44,501 nt of DNA, from assembly GCA_964442605.1 (NCBI GenBank), contig CAYTZR010000014.1:1-44501 (forward strand), read 5' to 3'. A program made the translations under genes and the position numbers. Origin of the DNA: Monoglobus sp964442605. GTDB taxonomy: Bacteria > Bacillota > Clostridia > Monoglobales > Monoglobaceae. Below the pieces are notes generated by a model that was not told the DNA's origin, did not search any database, and was given only the letters and a program-made list of their open reading frames with translations. Every line of letters begins with the position of its first letter. Positions within the stretch are counted from its first letter, which is position 1. Shown one piece after another: positions 32,723 through 41,600 of the stretch.

Positions 32723-33265
32723 TTATACCTCTAATATTTCATTTTCCTTTTCTTTCACAACCGTATCAATAAGCTTTACATACTTATCCGTAAGCTTTTG
32801 AATATCATCCTCAAGGTCTAAGAGTCCGTCCTCTGTAACCTCTCCCGCTTTTTTCTGCTTCTTAAATCTCTCGATAGAATCACGTCTCACACCGCGCACG
32901 GCAACCTTAGCTGCCTCGCCGCGCTTTGAAACATCCTTTACCAGTTCCTTCCTGCGCTCTCCGTCAAGAGGAGGGAACGCAAGGCGAATGACCTTTCCGT
33001 CATTATTAGGATTAATTCCTATATCAGACGCGTTTATCGCTCTTTCAATATCCTTAAGCAATGTTACATCCCACGGCTGGATAACTATCATTCTTGCCTC
33101 AGGCACGGAAATGGTGCCTACCTGCTGAATAGGCGTCGGCGTTCCGTAATATTCGACCGTAACCTTATCAAGAATAGCGGGATTTGCGCGTCCCGCGCGA
33201 ATTTGAGACAAGTCTCTTTCCAAGGCGTTAACCGCCTTCTTCATTTTGTTTTCGGATTCCTTCAT
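32723..33265 (-). CDS. frr: Ribosome recycling factor
   Basis: 180 residues, near the usual 185. It splits post-termination ribosomes with EF-G. ALERDLSQIRAGRANPAILDKVTVEYYGTPTPIQQVG and RNLIRLAFPPLDGERRKELVK-like segment (VIRLAFPPLDGERRKELVKDVSKRGE) are typical. AGGAGAGG upstream of the ATG. Confidence 0.97.
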   Translation of the reverse strand: MKESENKMKKAVNALERDLSQIRAGRANPAILDKVTVEYYGTPTPIQQVGTISVPEARMIVIQPWDVTLLKDIERAINASDIGINPNNDGKVIRLAFPPLDGERRKELVKDVSKRGEAAKVAVRGVRRDSIERFKKQKKAGEVTEDGLLDLEDDIQKLTDKYVKLIDTVVKEKENEILEV

Positions 33266-33364
33266 GATATTATTCCTCTCCTAATCTTATAAAATTTCCT
33301 CGCCTACCCTAATGATATTTCTTCAGTTAACTTCTATTGATTATTTATTACAGTATTTATTATA

Positions 33365-34069
33365 CTATGATACAACTGTGCCGATATTATCGCCGCACAG
33401 AACCTTTACTATGTTCCCCGGCTCATCAAGTCCGAATACGAGAAGCGGAATATTGTTATCCATACAAAGCGTTGCCGCTGTAGTATCCATTACTCCCAAA
33501 CCCTTGTTCAGCACATCCATAAATGTCAGCTTATCAAACTTCTTGGCATCGGGATTAACGTTGGGATCGCTGTCATAGACTCCATCGATTTTCTTGGCAA
33601 GCAATATAACCTCCGCGCCTATTTCAGCCGCCCTCAGAGCGGCTGCTGTATCGGTAGAGAAAAACGGGTTACCCGTGCCGCAGCCGAAAATAACCACTCT
33701 CCCCTTTGTCAAATGTCTTCCTGCCCTCATTCTTATATACGGCTCCGCTATCTGACGCATCTCTATAGCAGTCTGAACCCTTGCCTCGACACCGAGTCGT
33801 TCAAGCGCGTCCAGCATAGCCAAGCAGTTTATAACAGTTGCAAGCATACCCATATGATCCGCTCTGGAACGATCCATTCCCTCGCCGTCGCGTCCTCTCC
33901 AGAAGTTTCCGCCGCCAATCACAATGCCTATTTCGCAGCCCATGTCATAGCATCTTTTGATTTGCTCCGCAATAGCGTTTATTTTTTCGTTATTAAGACC
34001 AAAGCCTTTATCGCCCGCCATAGCCTCCCCGCTGAGCTTAATCATTATCCTCTTATATTTTGGTTTCAT
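33365..34069 (-). CDS. pyrH: Uridylate kinase
   Basis: 234 residues from the ATG at 34069, which has AAGGAG seven bases upstream; the longer frame to 34099 is encoded by the leader repeats. UMP to UDP, amino acid kinase fold: RIMIKLSGEAMAG, IGIVIGGGNFWRGRD, and GTGNPFFSTDTAAALRA. First gene of the block; rpsB and tsf, which often come before it, are not here. The leader carries three 13-base repeats. Confidence 0.97.
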   Translation of the reverse strand: MKPKYKRIMIKLSGEAMAGDKGFGLNNEKINAIAEQIKRCYDMGCEIGIVIGGGNFWRGRDGEGMDRSRADHMGMLATVINCLAMLDALERLGVEARVQTAIEMRQIAEPYIRMRAGRHLTKGRVVIFGCGTGNPFFSTDTAAALRAAEIGAEVILLAKKIDGVYDSDPNVNPDAKKFDKLTFMDVLNKGLGVMDTTAATLCMDNNIPLLVFGLDEPGNIVKVLCGDNIGTVVS

Positions 34070-34078
34070 TACCTTTCT

Positions 34079-34117
34079 CCTTTCAAGATTTCCTTTCAAG
34101 ATTTCTTTTCAAGATTA
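34079..34117 (-). repeat. Three 13-base tandem repeats in the pyrH leader
   Basis: CCTTTCAAGATTT-like units at 34079-34091, 34092-34104 and 34105-34117. On the minus strand each ends in GAAAGG, a weak ribosome-site-like sequence; the true AAGGAG follows at the pyrH-proximal end. Confidence 0.85.
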
Positions 34118-34128
34118 TCTAAAGAAAA

Positions 34129-34599
34129 CTAATCATTATCCATATTAATTTCTCCGCCGTCGCGGGAGCTTCTGCGCGTGCTCTCATATGAATTCTCGTC
34201 TGAATTTTCATATGAGTCCTCGTCTGAGTCATAGTCTGAGTCATCGTCATCATAGTCGCTCGCCGATCCGCTTGACGAGCCGCCCGATGATGAATTTTTT
34301 GATGAGCTGCCTGACGAGTTCGAGCTATCGTACCTTTTCTTGTATGTATCAAGCTCAGACTCCACAACCTCCAGCTGATCCTGCAAAAGACTGGCATCGC
34401 TTTCCAGCTTAATATTCTGCTCTGTCAGAGTCTGTACTTGATCATCCCTCTCGGATATAGGATTGATTATCATATTAAACGAGAACACAAATGCCGCCAT
34501 AAACACGGATATATTAAGCAATATTATTCCGATTATAAGCATTGATTTGCGTCCCTTTGCGGACTGCTTTTCTGAATTTGAATAATTGTCTCGGTTCAT
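34129..34599 (-). CDS. Membrane-anchored coiled-coil protein with acidic Ser/Asp tail
   Basis: About 156 residues from the ATG at 34599 (AAGGAAG upstream). A cytoplasmic lead is followed by one transmembrane helix (MLIIGIILLNISVFMAAFVFSF), a short coiled coil (ERDDQVQTLTEQNIKLESDASLL..), then a low-complexity extracellular tail rich in Ser, Gly, Asp and Glu. The layout recalls FtsL/DivIC-like or septum-associated small proteins but no conserved domain is recognised. It lies between pyrH and a COG2426 gene in the same direction. Function unknown. Confidence 0.7.
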   Translation of the reverse strand: MNRDNYSNSEKQSAKGRKSMLIIGIILLNISVFMAAFVFSFNMIINPISERDDQVQTLTEQNIKLESDASLLQDQLEVVESELDTYKKRYDSSNSSGSSSKNSSSGGSSSGSASDYDDDDSDYDSDEDSYENSDENSYESTRRSSRDGGEINMDND

Positions 34600-34643
34600 T
34601 AGGTTCTTCCTTTCAATAAAAATCAAATAAAAAATCAGATAAA

Positions 34644-34703
34644 GTTATTTCTAAATTTATTTCTAAAGCTATTTCTAAATTTATTTCTAAGGTTATTTCA
34701 TAA
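34644..34703 (-). repeat. Five 12-base tandem repeats at the COG2426 gene tail
   Basis: Units GTTATTTCTAAA, TTTATTTCTAAA, GCTATTTCTAAA, TTTATTTCTAAG and GTTATTTCATAA. The last unit contains the final codons and stop of the gene at 34693; the others are degenerate copies, each with a stop-like TAA or TAG in the same register. Confidence 0.85.
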
Positions 34704-35202
34704 TCCATTCTCCAAAGGAGCCTAAATTAAGTATTCCTGTCACCAAAAGCGTCATAATCGCTCCACTGGTCATTATTCCCAAAAGCACCGCAGGCAACGC
34801 GTATTTGGCTCTTATATCCAAAAGTCCCGCTATCATCGAGCCTGTCCAAGCTCCCGTTGTGGGAAACGGTATCGCCACAAACACATATATAGCCACAGCG
34901 GCGGCACGAGAGCTTTTTCTTGAAATATCACCCGCTTTTCTGTGTGTTCTGTTCTCCAGCCAACGCGCAAATCTGCCCAGCAGCTTAGTGTTCTTAAGCC
35001 ACTTAATGAGCGGTCTGAACGCAAATAATACGAACGGAGCGGGCAGAAAATTAGCCAAAACCGATATACCGTATATTTTTATAATGTTCAAAAAATTCTG
35101 TTCAATCTGTGACAATCCGTATATCATCGAACCTCGAATTTCGGAAATCGGCACAATCGCCAGGACAAATGTTGTTAAATACATCGTCAGTGTCTCGGTC
35201 AT
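34693..35202 (-). CDS. COG2426 small multidrug export-type membrane protein
   Basis: 169 residues with about four hydrophobic segments and the family start FVLAIVPISEIRGSMIYGLSQ, then APFVLFAFRPLIKWL, AVAIYVFVAIPFPTTGAWTGSMIAGLL. The family is annotated as putative small multidrug export proteins but no substrate is established. GGAGG lies seven bases before the ATG, and a promoter is at 35241-35269. Confidence 0.85.
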   Translation of the reverse strand: MTETLTMYLTTFVLAIVPISEIRGSMIYGLSQIEQNFLNIIKIYGISVLANFLPAPFVLFAFRPLIKWLKNTKLLGRFARWLENRTHRKAGDISRKSSRAAAVAIYVFVAIPFPTTGAWTGSMIAGLLDIRAKYALPAVLLGIMTSGAIMTLLVTGILNLGSFGEWIMK

Positions 35203-35240
35203 ACATAATCCTCCGCAAAATTTTAATACCCCATAGTAAT

Positions 35241-35269
35241 ATTATATCATGAAAACCCTTTTATAGCAA
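35241..35269 (-). promoter_or_regulatory. Promoter of the COG2426 gene
   Basis: TTGCTA (35269-35264), 17-base spacer, TATAAT (35246-35241) on the minus strand. It probably also serves the downstream hypothetical gene. Confidence 0.65.
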
Positions 35270-35315
35270 GATATTTTATGTAAACATTTATTATATTTTG
35301 TTCACAATTTATTTT

Positions 35316-35395
35316 CCGTCGCTTCTCTTTTTACTTGCCGGCGCTTCTCTTTTTACTTGCCGGATCTTCTCTTTTTATTTGCCGGATCTTCTCTT
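35316..35395 (-). repeat. 22-base tandem repeats carrying the dacA tail
   Basis: Units of 22 bases at 35316-35337, 35338-35359 and 35360-35381 and a partial one after it. The gene-side copy encodes RRSGK and the stop; the copies beyond it repeat the same codons and a TAA. Confidence 0.85.
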
Positions 35396-36946
35396 TCCGG
35401 AAATTCTTCTCTGTCTTTCGGCATATTTTAAATTCTTTCTTATTTTTATAAACATGTAAACTATAAATATTATGATTATAACAAGCAGCGCGATAATCAA
35501 TATCTTTACAATCAGAAAACTCCAGATAAAGCTGAAAAACCGCATAATAAATCCCAGCGGGTGTCTCTTCACGGTAGTATCCGCATAAAGCGTGCCGCTG
35601 CCCACAACCTCGCCGTCCAGCACAACGTTTACTGTTCCTATTTTATCGCCTTGGTTTACAGGCGCGGTAATATATTCCTCCGTTACCGTCTCAAGCGTCA
35701 GATCATCGGTATCGGCATCAATCGGAATGGTTACCATAATATCATTGTCGGTCGACAGGGTTGTATGATCGCTGCCGGAACCGAACTTTACCTTGATTTC
35801 GCTTATCATATCGCCCTTAGTAACTGCGGTAACCGTCTTAAAATTATCTATTGCATAGCTCAGCATATTCCGTGAAACAGTATGTCTCTGTTTTTCCGTT
35901 TCACAGTTCATAGCCACACCTATAACCTCAAGATTGCCGTTTTTTGCAGCGGAAACAAGGCAGTATCCCGCCTGCGCGGTGTGACCCGTCTTAACGCCTA
36001 TGGCGTATTGATAATAGTAATCCGCATACCTGATGGTTGACAAAAGTCCGTTTGTATTGATAAAGGTTCTTGTGCCAACATAGTCCGTCGCGGGTATTGT
36101 CGCCTGAGCCATTGAGACGATTTCGCGGAAGGTCAAGTTCTTCATCGCTTCCTGTGTCAGTATGCTCAAATCTCTCGCGGTTGTATAGTGATCGTCATCG
36201 TGCAGCCCGTGCGGATTAACAAAATGAGTTCCCGTCATGCCAAGCTCCGCCGCCTTGTCATTCATGCGCTGAACAAAGGTTTCAATATCGCCGCTAACAA
36301 TTATCGCAAGCGCCTGCGCGGCATCATTTCCGGACTCAATCAGCAAGCCCTCAAGCAGATACCGAACGGTCATCGCCTCGCCCTCCTTGAGCAGCATGCT
36401 GGAACCGTCCGCCGGTAAATTCTCCAGCATTTCAGGCATAATCAAAAACGCAGACTCGAGATTTATTTCCTCTCTGTCTACCGCTTCAAGCGTAAGCAGC
36501 GCTGTCATAATTTTTGTCGTGCTTGCCGGATATACCCTCATATCAGCATTATGCTCATACATGACCTCGCCGTTTACGGCGTTCACCAAAACAGCTGCCT
36601 CCTGCTCTCCCAATATCGGCAGTCCGTTCTCGTCAACCTCCGGATCGGGTGTAGCAGTCGGCTCCGGCTCATCGGTTGCCTTCGGCTCTGCGGTTGAGCT
36701 TTCTTTTTTTTCGTCCTCACTGCCGCTGTCGCTTGTATCCTCATCCTCATCCTCATAATCGGATGCTCCTGTACTTTTTGTTCCTCTGACAATCCCGCTT
36801 TCGGGAGCAGAGGATTTCTCATTTTCATCTGTGTCCGAAACAGACGCTGTGTCGGATGGCTCCGCCAAAACCAATACCGACGGCAAACAAACGGACACGC
36901 ATATCAAAAAAGCCAAAATCGCCGCCAATGCTTTACTAACTCTCAC
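35375..36946 (-). CDS. D-alanyl-D-alanine carboxypeptidase (PBP5-like)
   Basis: 523 residues, longer than usual because of an acidic Ser/Asp/Pro linker (about residues 35-108) between signal peptide and enzyme. Catalytic motifs: SxxK at Ser142-Lys145 (YPASTTKIMTALL), SGN at 205-207 (IESGNDAAQ) and KTG at 319 (GVKTGHTAQAGY). A C-terminal domain and a transmembrane helix (FIMRFFSFIW..VYMFIKI) with a basic tail follow, rather than the usual amphipathic anchor. It trims the terminal D-Ala of peptidoglycan stems. Start is GTG overlapping the tsaB stop by four bases, with AAGGAG eight bases upstream. Confidence 0.94.
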   Translation of the reverse strand: MRVSKALAAILAFLICVSVCLPSVLVLAEPSDTASVSDTDENEKSSAPESGIVRGTKSTGASDYEDEDEDTSDSGSEDEKKESSTAEPKATDEPEPTATPDPEVDENGLPILGEQEAAVLVNAVNGEVMYEHNADMRVYPASTTKIMTALLTLEAVDREEINLESAFLIMPEMLENLPADGSSMLLKEGEAMTVRYLLEGLLIESGNDAAQALAIIVSGDIETFVQRMNDKAAELGMTGTHFVNPHGLHDDDHYTTARDLSILTQEAMKNLTFREIVSMAQATIPATDYVGTRTFINTNGLLSTIRYADYYYQYAIGVKTGHTAQAGYCLVSAAKNGNLEVIGVAMNCETEKQRHTVSRNMLSYAIDNFKTVTAVTKGDMISEIKVKFGSGSDHTTLSTDNDIMVTIPIDADTDDLTLETVTEEYITAPVNQGDKIGTVNVVLDGEVVGSGTLYADTTVKRHPLGFIMRFFSFIWSFLIVKILIIALLVIIIIFIVYMFIKIRKNLKYAERQRRISGKRRSGK

Positions 36947-37644
36947 TTCATTCTCTCCTTTTTTTCAAGTCGTTCCCTTTCAGCCTGGGATAATCTTACA
37001 TAGGCGGGTATCAGCTCGCCATAGCATACGGTGTCGCCGCGCAAATATTTTTCGCAGCCCAGAACCGCCACAGAGCCCGCCATATTAAGGCAATTATTGG
37101 CTCTCGCGAAGCTCGCGTTCTCACCAAGCCTTTCCGCAATCTCGCGCCTGTGAACCAAAACGCCGTCACCCATAAACAGCACACGCCCGCCCGTAAGCTC
37201 ATTTAACAAATCATCAAGCGCAATCGCTCTGTCCTCAGTCAACCGAGTAAGAGAACCGTCTCCGCTGAACACGGCGCTATACACTTGATTTCGCCGTGCG
37301 TCCAAAATAGGACAGATTTTACCGTCAAAGTACAACACATTATTTGCCAGAGCCTCAAGCGTTGACACCGCCGCGCAGGGCTTTCCTACCGCGTGAGCCA
37401 TCGCCTTAACCGTTGCCGTGCCTATCCTCACACCGGTAAAGGAGCCGGGTCCCGCTGCGACCGCGAAGCAGTCAATATCCGCCGCGCTGATACCAAGCTG
37501 CCTCAGCATATCTCCGATTAAGGGCATAATCTTTTGGGAATGGGTTTTTCCGTTGTTTAGAACAAACTCACCCAAAATCTTTTCTCCGTCATACACCGCC
37601 GCCGTCGCCGGCATACAGCAGGTGTCCGTTCCAAGTATCAGCAT
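36943..37644 (-). CDS. tsaB: tRNA threonylcarbamoyladenosine synthesis protein TsaB
   Basis: 233 residues, ASKHA-fold partner of TsaD in t6A37 modification of tRNAs reading ANN codons. MLILGTDTCCMPATAAVYDG and AAGPGSFTGVRIGTATVKAMA are typical. It overlaps tsaE by seven bases and the following carboxypeptidase by four. rimI and tsaD, often next, are absent. Confidence 0.95.
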   Translation of the reverse strand: MLILGTDTCCMPATAAVYDGEKILGEFVLNNGKTHSQKIMPLIGDMLRQLGISAADIDCFAVAAGPGSFTGVRIGTATVKAMAHAVGKPCAAVSTLEALANNVLYFDGKICPILDARRNQVYSAVFSGDGSLTRLTEDRAIALDDLLNELTGGRVLFMGDGVLVHRREIAERLGENASFARANNCLNMAGSVAVLGCEKYLRGDTVCYGELIPAYVRLSQAERERLEKKERMK

Positions 37645-38057
37645 ATTTTTATCTCCCTGAAATTCTCTCCCATTTCGGGATTTTTTGTTATCTCAACACG
37701 AATTGTGTCCTCGGGCAAAACCGCCTTTATGTTATCCGCCCACTCAATGACGCAAATACCATCGCCGAACAAATATTCATCTATCCAGTCACAGCTGTCA
37801 ATATCGGGATTTTCAAGCCGATACACGTCAAAATGGTAGACGGTCATATCCCCGTCATATTGGTTAATAAGGGTATATGTCGGACTTGTCACATCGGAAC
37901 GGCAGTTAAAATATCTTGCAATTCCCTTAACAAACGCGGTCTTTCCCGCTCCGAGATCTCCGACTAACGCCACAACGCTGCCTCTCCCAAGCTCCGCCGC
38001 AAGCCTCTCCGCAACATTCGCCGTTTCTGCCGCGGAGGCTGAATTAAACACCTTCAT
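37638..38057 (-). CDS. tsaE: tRNA threonylcarbamoyladenosine ATPase TsaE
   Basis: 139 residues from the ATG at 38057, for which TATGGAG six bases upstream serves as ribosome site; an ATG at 38069 lies inside that site. P-loop ALVGDLGAGKTAFVKGIA, TSPTYTLINQYDG, VYHFDVYRL and CVIEWADN are family motifs. It is the ATPase that cycles the TsaBD complex. First gene of tsaE-tsaB-dacA. Confidence 0.96.
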   Translation of the reverse strand: MKVFNSASAAETANVAERLAAELGRGSVVALVGDLGAGKTAFVKGIARYFNCRSDVTSPTYTLINQYDGDMTVYHFDVYRLENPDIDSCDWIDEYLFGDGICVIEWADNIKAVLPEDTIRVEITKNPEMGENFREIKIC

Positions 38058-38093
38058 AGAAAACTCCATAGCATATATTTTTATCCTCTATAT

Positions 38094-38122
38094 ATTATAT
38101 TTACATTAAGCCTCAAAGTCAA
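38094..38122 (-). promoter_or_regulatory. Promoter of tsaE-tsaB
   Basis: TTGACT (38122-38117), 17-base spacer, TATAAT (38099-38094) on the minus strand. Confidence 0.75.
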
Positions 38123-38132
38123 TAATAAACTA

Positions 38133-38161
38133 TTGAATATTTTAAAAAAATAAATTATAAT
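38133..38161 (+). promoter_or_regulatory. Promoter of the dCMP deaminase-addA-ugtP-like unit
   Basis: TTGAAT (38133-38138), 17-base spacer, TATAAT (38156-38161) on the plus strand, only 10 bases from the divergent -35 box. Confidence 0.7.
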
Positions 38162-38194
38162 ATACTTATATTATATTTTTGGAGGACAGGCATT

Positions 38195-38683
38195 ATGAAA
38201 AGGGTGGATAAAGCCAACTACTATCTGGATATCGCGGAAACGGTTGTTGAAAGAGGAACCTGTCTCAGGCGCAACTTCGGCGCAATTATTGTCAGGAACG
38301 ATGAAATTGTTTCTACCGGATACACGGGCGCTCCGAGAGGCAGAGCCAATTGCTCGGATCTGGGCTACTGTATGCGCGACAAGCTTAATATCCCGCGCGG
38401 CGAAAGGTATGAGCTGTGCAGAAGCGTCCACGCCGAAGCAAACTGCATAATCAGCGCCGCAAGACGCGATATAATCGGCGGCACGCTTTACCTGGCGGGA
38501 CGCGACGCAAAGACAGGGGAACTGGTGGGGAACGCTAACTGCTGCGCCATGTGTAAAAGGCTTGTTATCAATTCCGGCATAAAAGAGGTGGTTGTTCGCA
38601 GAACCCCTAATGAATATGAGGTAATTCCGGTAGAAAGCTGGGTCGAGAACGATGAAACGCTGGAAGGCAAGCTGGGATATTAA
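38195..38683 (+). CDS. dCMP deaminase (ComEB-like)
   Basis: 162 residues, zinc-dependent deaminase making dUMP for thymidylate synthesis. The zinc site is SVHAEANCI plus the NCCAMCKRLVINSGI (C-x-M-C) motif; RRNFGAIIVRNDEIVSTGYTGAPRG is family-typical. GGAGG lies nine bases before the ATG. Twelve bases upstream of addA. Confidence 0.95.
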   Translation: MKRVDKANYYLDIAETVVERGTCLRRNFGAIIVRNDEIVSTGYTGAPRGRANCSDLGYCMRDKLNIPRGERYELCRSVHAEANCIISAARRDIIGGTLYLAGRDAKTGELVGNANCCAMCKRLVINSGIKEVVVRRTPNEYEVIPVESWVENDETLEGKLGY

Positions 38684-38695
38684 CGGAGGACAAAT

Positions 38696-41600
38696 ATGAA
38701 CTGGACAAGAGCACAGGCTCAGGCAATTGAATATAACGAAAACAAAAACATACTCGTTGCCGCGGCGGCGGGAAGCGGAAAAACCGCCGTGCTGGTTGAA
38801 CGGATTATCAGGAAAATTCTTGATGAAAACGATCCTCTTTCGGTTGACGAAATTCTTGTTCTGACCTTTACCAACGCGGCAGCAAGGGAAATGAAGAACA
38901 AAATCAAGGCTGCGATAGATAAAAAGCTTAAGGAGTTTCCCGACAACAAGCACCTTCGCGCACAGGCTTCCAAAATTGCCGCGGCGGACATATCCACAAT
39001 TCACGCCTTTGCCCAAAAAATTATTCGCAACAACATACACCGCACCGACATTCCCGCAGACTTTTCGCTGATTGACGACGGAGAAAACGAGCTTCTGCTG
39101 AGCGAAGCGTTGGACGACTGTCTTGAGAGATATTATGCCAAAATGGACAGACTGACCTCGTTTGCGGATTTGACCTTGGGGCATGGAGGAATAAAGGATG
39201 ATAAGGCGCTGCGCCAAATTATATTGCGGCTGTATAAATATTCACAAAGCCTCGCAAGCCCCGAAAAGTGGCTGAACAACTCAGTCGGACTTTATAAACG
39301 TGTATATGACACGGGAACCATATCGGGAACCGAATGGGAAAAACGTTTTTTGGAGGCTGCGAATGATATTCTGCGAAAGGCTCTTGAATACTACGCCGAG
39401 GTTAACATTATAGCCGAGCGCGAATTCTCGGAAGATGATAAGTTCGGGGCTTTCTTTTCTCGCGAATATGAAGCGCTTAAAGCGCTGTCAGGCTGTGAAA
39501 CCGCCGATGAATTTATAAAATTAAAAAACGGCTTCAAGTTTAAGACCCGTCCGCGTGAAACAAAGGACGAATATATAAAATCCGTCCTATCGGAAATATC
39601 TGTGTTCAGAGACAAGGCAAAGGCAATCTTAAAAGAGCCTTTACTATCCTACGGCAGCATACATGAAATATCGGAGAGGATAATGTTGCTGTATCCGAGA
39701 GTGCGAACGCTTAAGAATATTGTTCTTATGCTGGGCAGACGGCACAGACGTTTAAAGCTTTCCCGAGGCTTTCTGGATTTCAGTGATTTAGAGCACAGAC
39801 TGATTGAGCTTATCATGAACAGAGACGGCGCTCCCACGGAGTTTTGCCGCACCTTGGGCAACAGATATAAGATGATTTTTGTTGATGAGTACCAAGACAC
39901 AAACAACATACAGGACACGCTGTTCACTCTATTATCCGGCGGCAGAGGCAATATATTTATGGTGGGCGATTTGAAGCAGAGCATCTACGGATTTAGAAAC
40001 GCCACGCCAAAGCTGTTTCTTGACAAGTATATGAGCTATGGCAAAAATGAAAACGGATTTCTTTCGATGCTGTCGGACAACTTCCGCAGCCGCGAAACGG
40101 TTGTCAATTCGGTGAATGAGCTGTTTAGGGAGATAATGTTCAAAAATACCGCGGACATTGATTACTCAGATGCCGAAAGCCTGCACTGCGGCGCGGATTA
40201 CCCCGACGCCGATGATAACAATCCATATAAAACCGAAATAATTATGACCGATGTTTTGGACGAAAACAGCAAATCGAGCGGCTTAGCTCCGAGTAACAAG
40301 CATGAGGCGGAAGCAAGATCCGTAGCGGAACGAATACTGGATCTTGTTTACAGCGAAAAGCTGCCGATTTTCGATCGCGGCACAGGCTCTTTTCGCCCTA
40401 TTGATTTTGGGGACATAGTTATACTGTACAGAGGCGGAAAGGAACGTCTCAACGCCTTTGAGCGGACACTGCGCGATTACGCTATACCCGTGCTGTCCTC
40501 GGGCGGCGGATTTCTCGACTCGCTTGAAGTGAACACCGTTCTCGCCTTTCTTAACATAATCAACAACCCGCTCCAGGATATTCCTCTTATCGCCGTAATG
40601 AGGAGTCCGATTTTCGGATTTACGGCGGACGAGCTTTCGGAAATACGCACGGAAAACAGAAAAGACAGCTTCTACCGCGCCCTTCAAAAATCAAGCTCCG
40701 AAAAGGCGGCGGAATTTTTAGAGATTTTGACACAGCTTAGAAAAGACTCAAAGCATATGGGCATACATGAGCTTATATACAAAATCTGCTATGGTCTTGA
40801 CTACATGGCGATAGTCGGCGGAATGAGAAACGGCGAAGTTCGCACGGCAAATCTTAAGCTGCTGCTAAAAACGGCGTGCGACTACGAAAAACGAGGTCTG
40901 CGCGGACTTTTTAACTTTGTGGACTACTTAAAAAAGGTGAGTGAGAAAGCGGAGCTTAAGCAGGCAAAAAGCACCGGCAACGCTCTATCGGCGGTCTCTG
41001 TCACCACAATACACAAATCCAAGGGACTTGAATATCCGGTTGTAATACTGGCGGGAACAGTCACAGGCGCCTCGGATAAGGACGCCGTTAAGTATGACCA
41101 CGACTTAGGCATAGGAATTAATTATGTTGACACGGAAAACCGCATTGAATACCCATCTCTGCCTATGCAGCTGATAAAATACTATAAGGACAAAGACTCT
41201 CGCGCTGAGGAAATGCGTCTCTTATACGTAGCAATGACACGCGCGAAGGAAAAGCTTATAATTTCCTGCACAAACGCGAAAGCATCAAATTCAAGCGACT
41301 GGAAAAAACCGATTATTGACTCAAGCGGCAGAGTTATCCGTCAGCAAATCGAACGCACCTCCGTATTCAGGGACTGGTTGGTTTACGGATTTTTAAGAAA
41401 CAAAAACTTAGATAAGCTGCGCGATCTGATGGAAACGGATATTTCCGGCATAAGAATAAACGAACAATCCTGCGGTATCGATTTTAAATACATAAGCATG
41501 CCTGACGAAGACAGTGAGGAAACCGCTGCCGTGAGAACAGAGCCGCAGGCGGCTATACCTCCGAAGGAACAGGAGTCAGCCGTAGAGCGCGAGGAACTGG

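Noticed and set aside
38171..39217. 348-codon minus-strand ORF
   Set aside because: Antisense to the dCMP deaminase and addA start, both well supported; a shadow frame.
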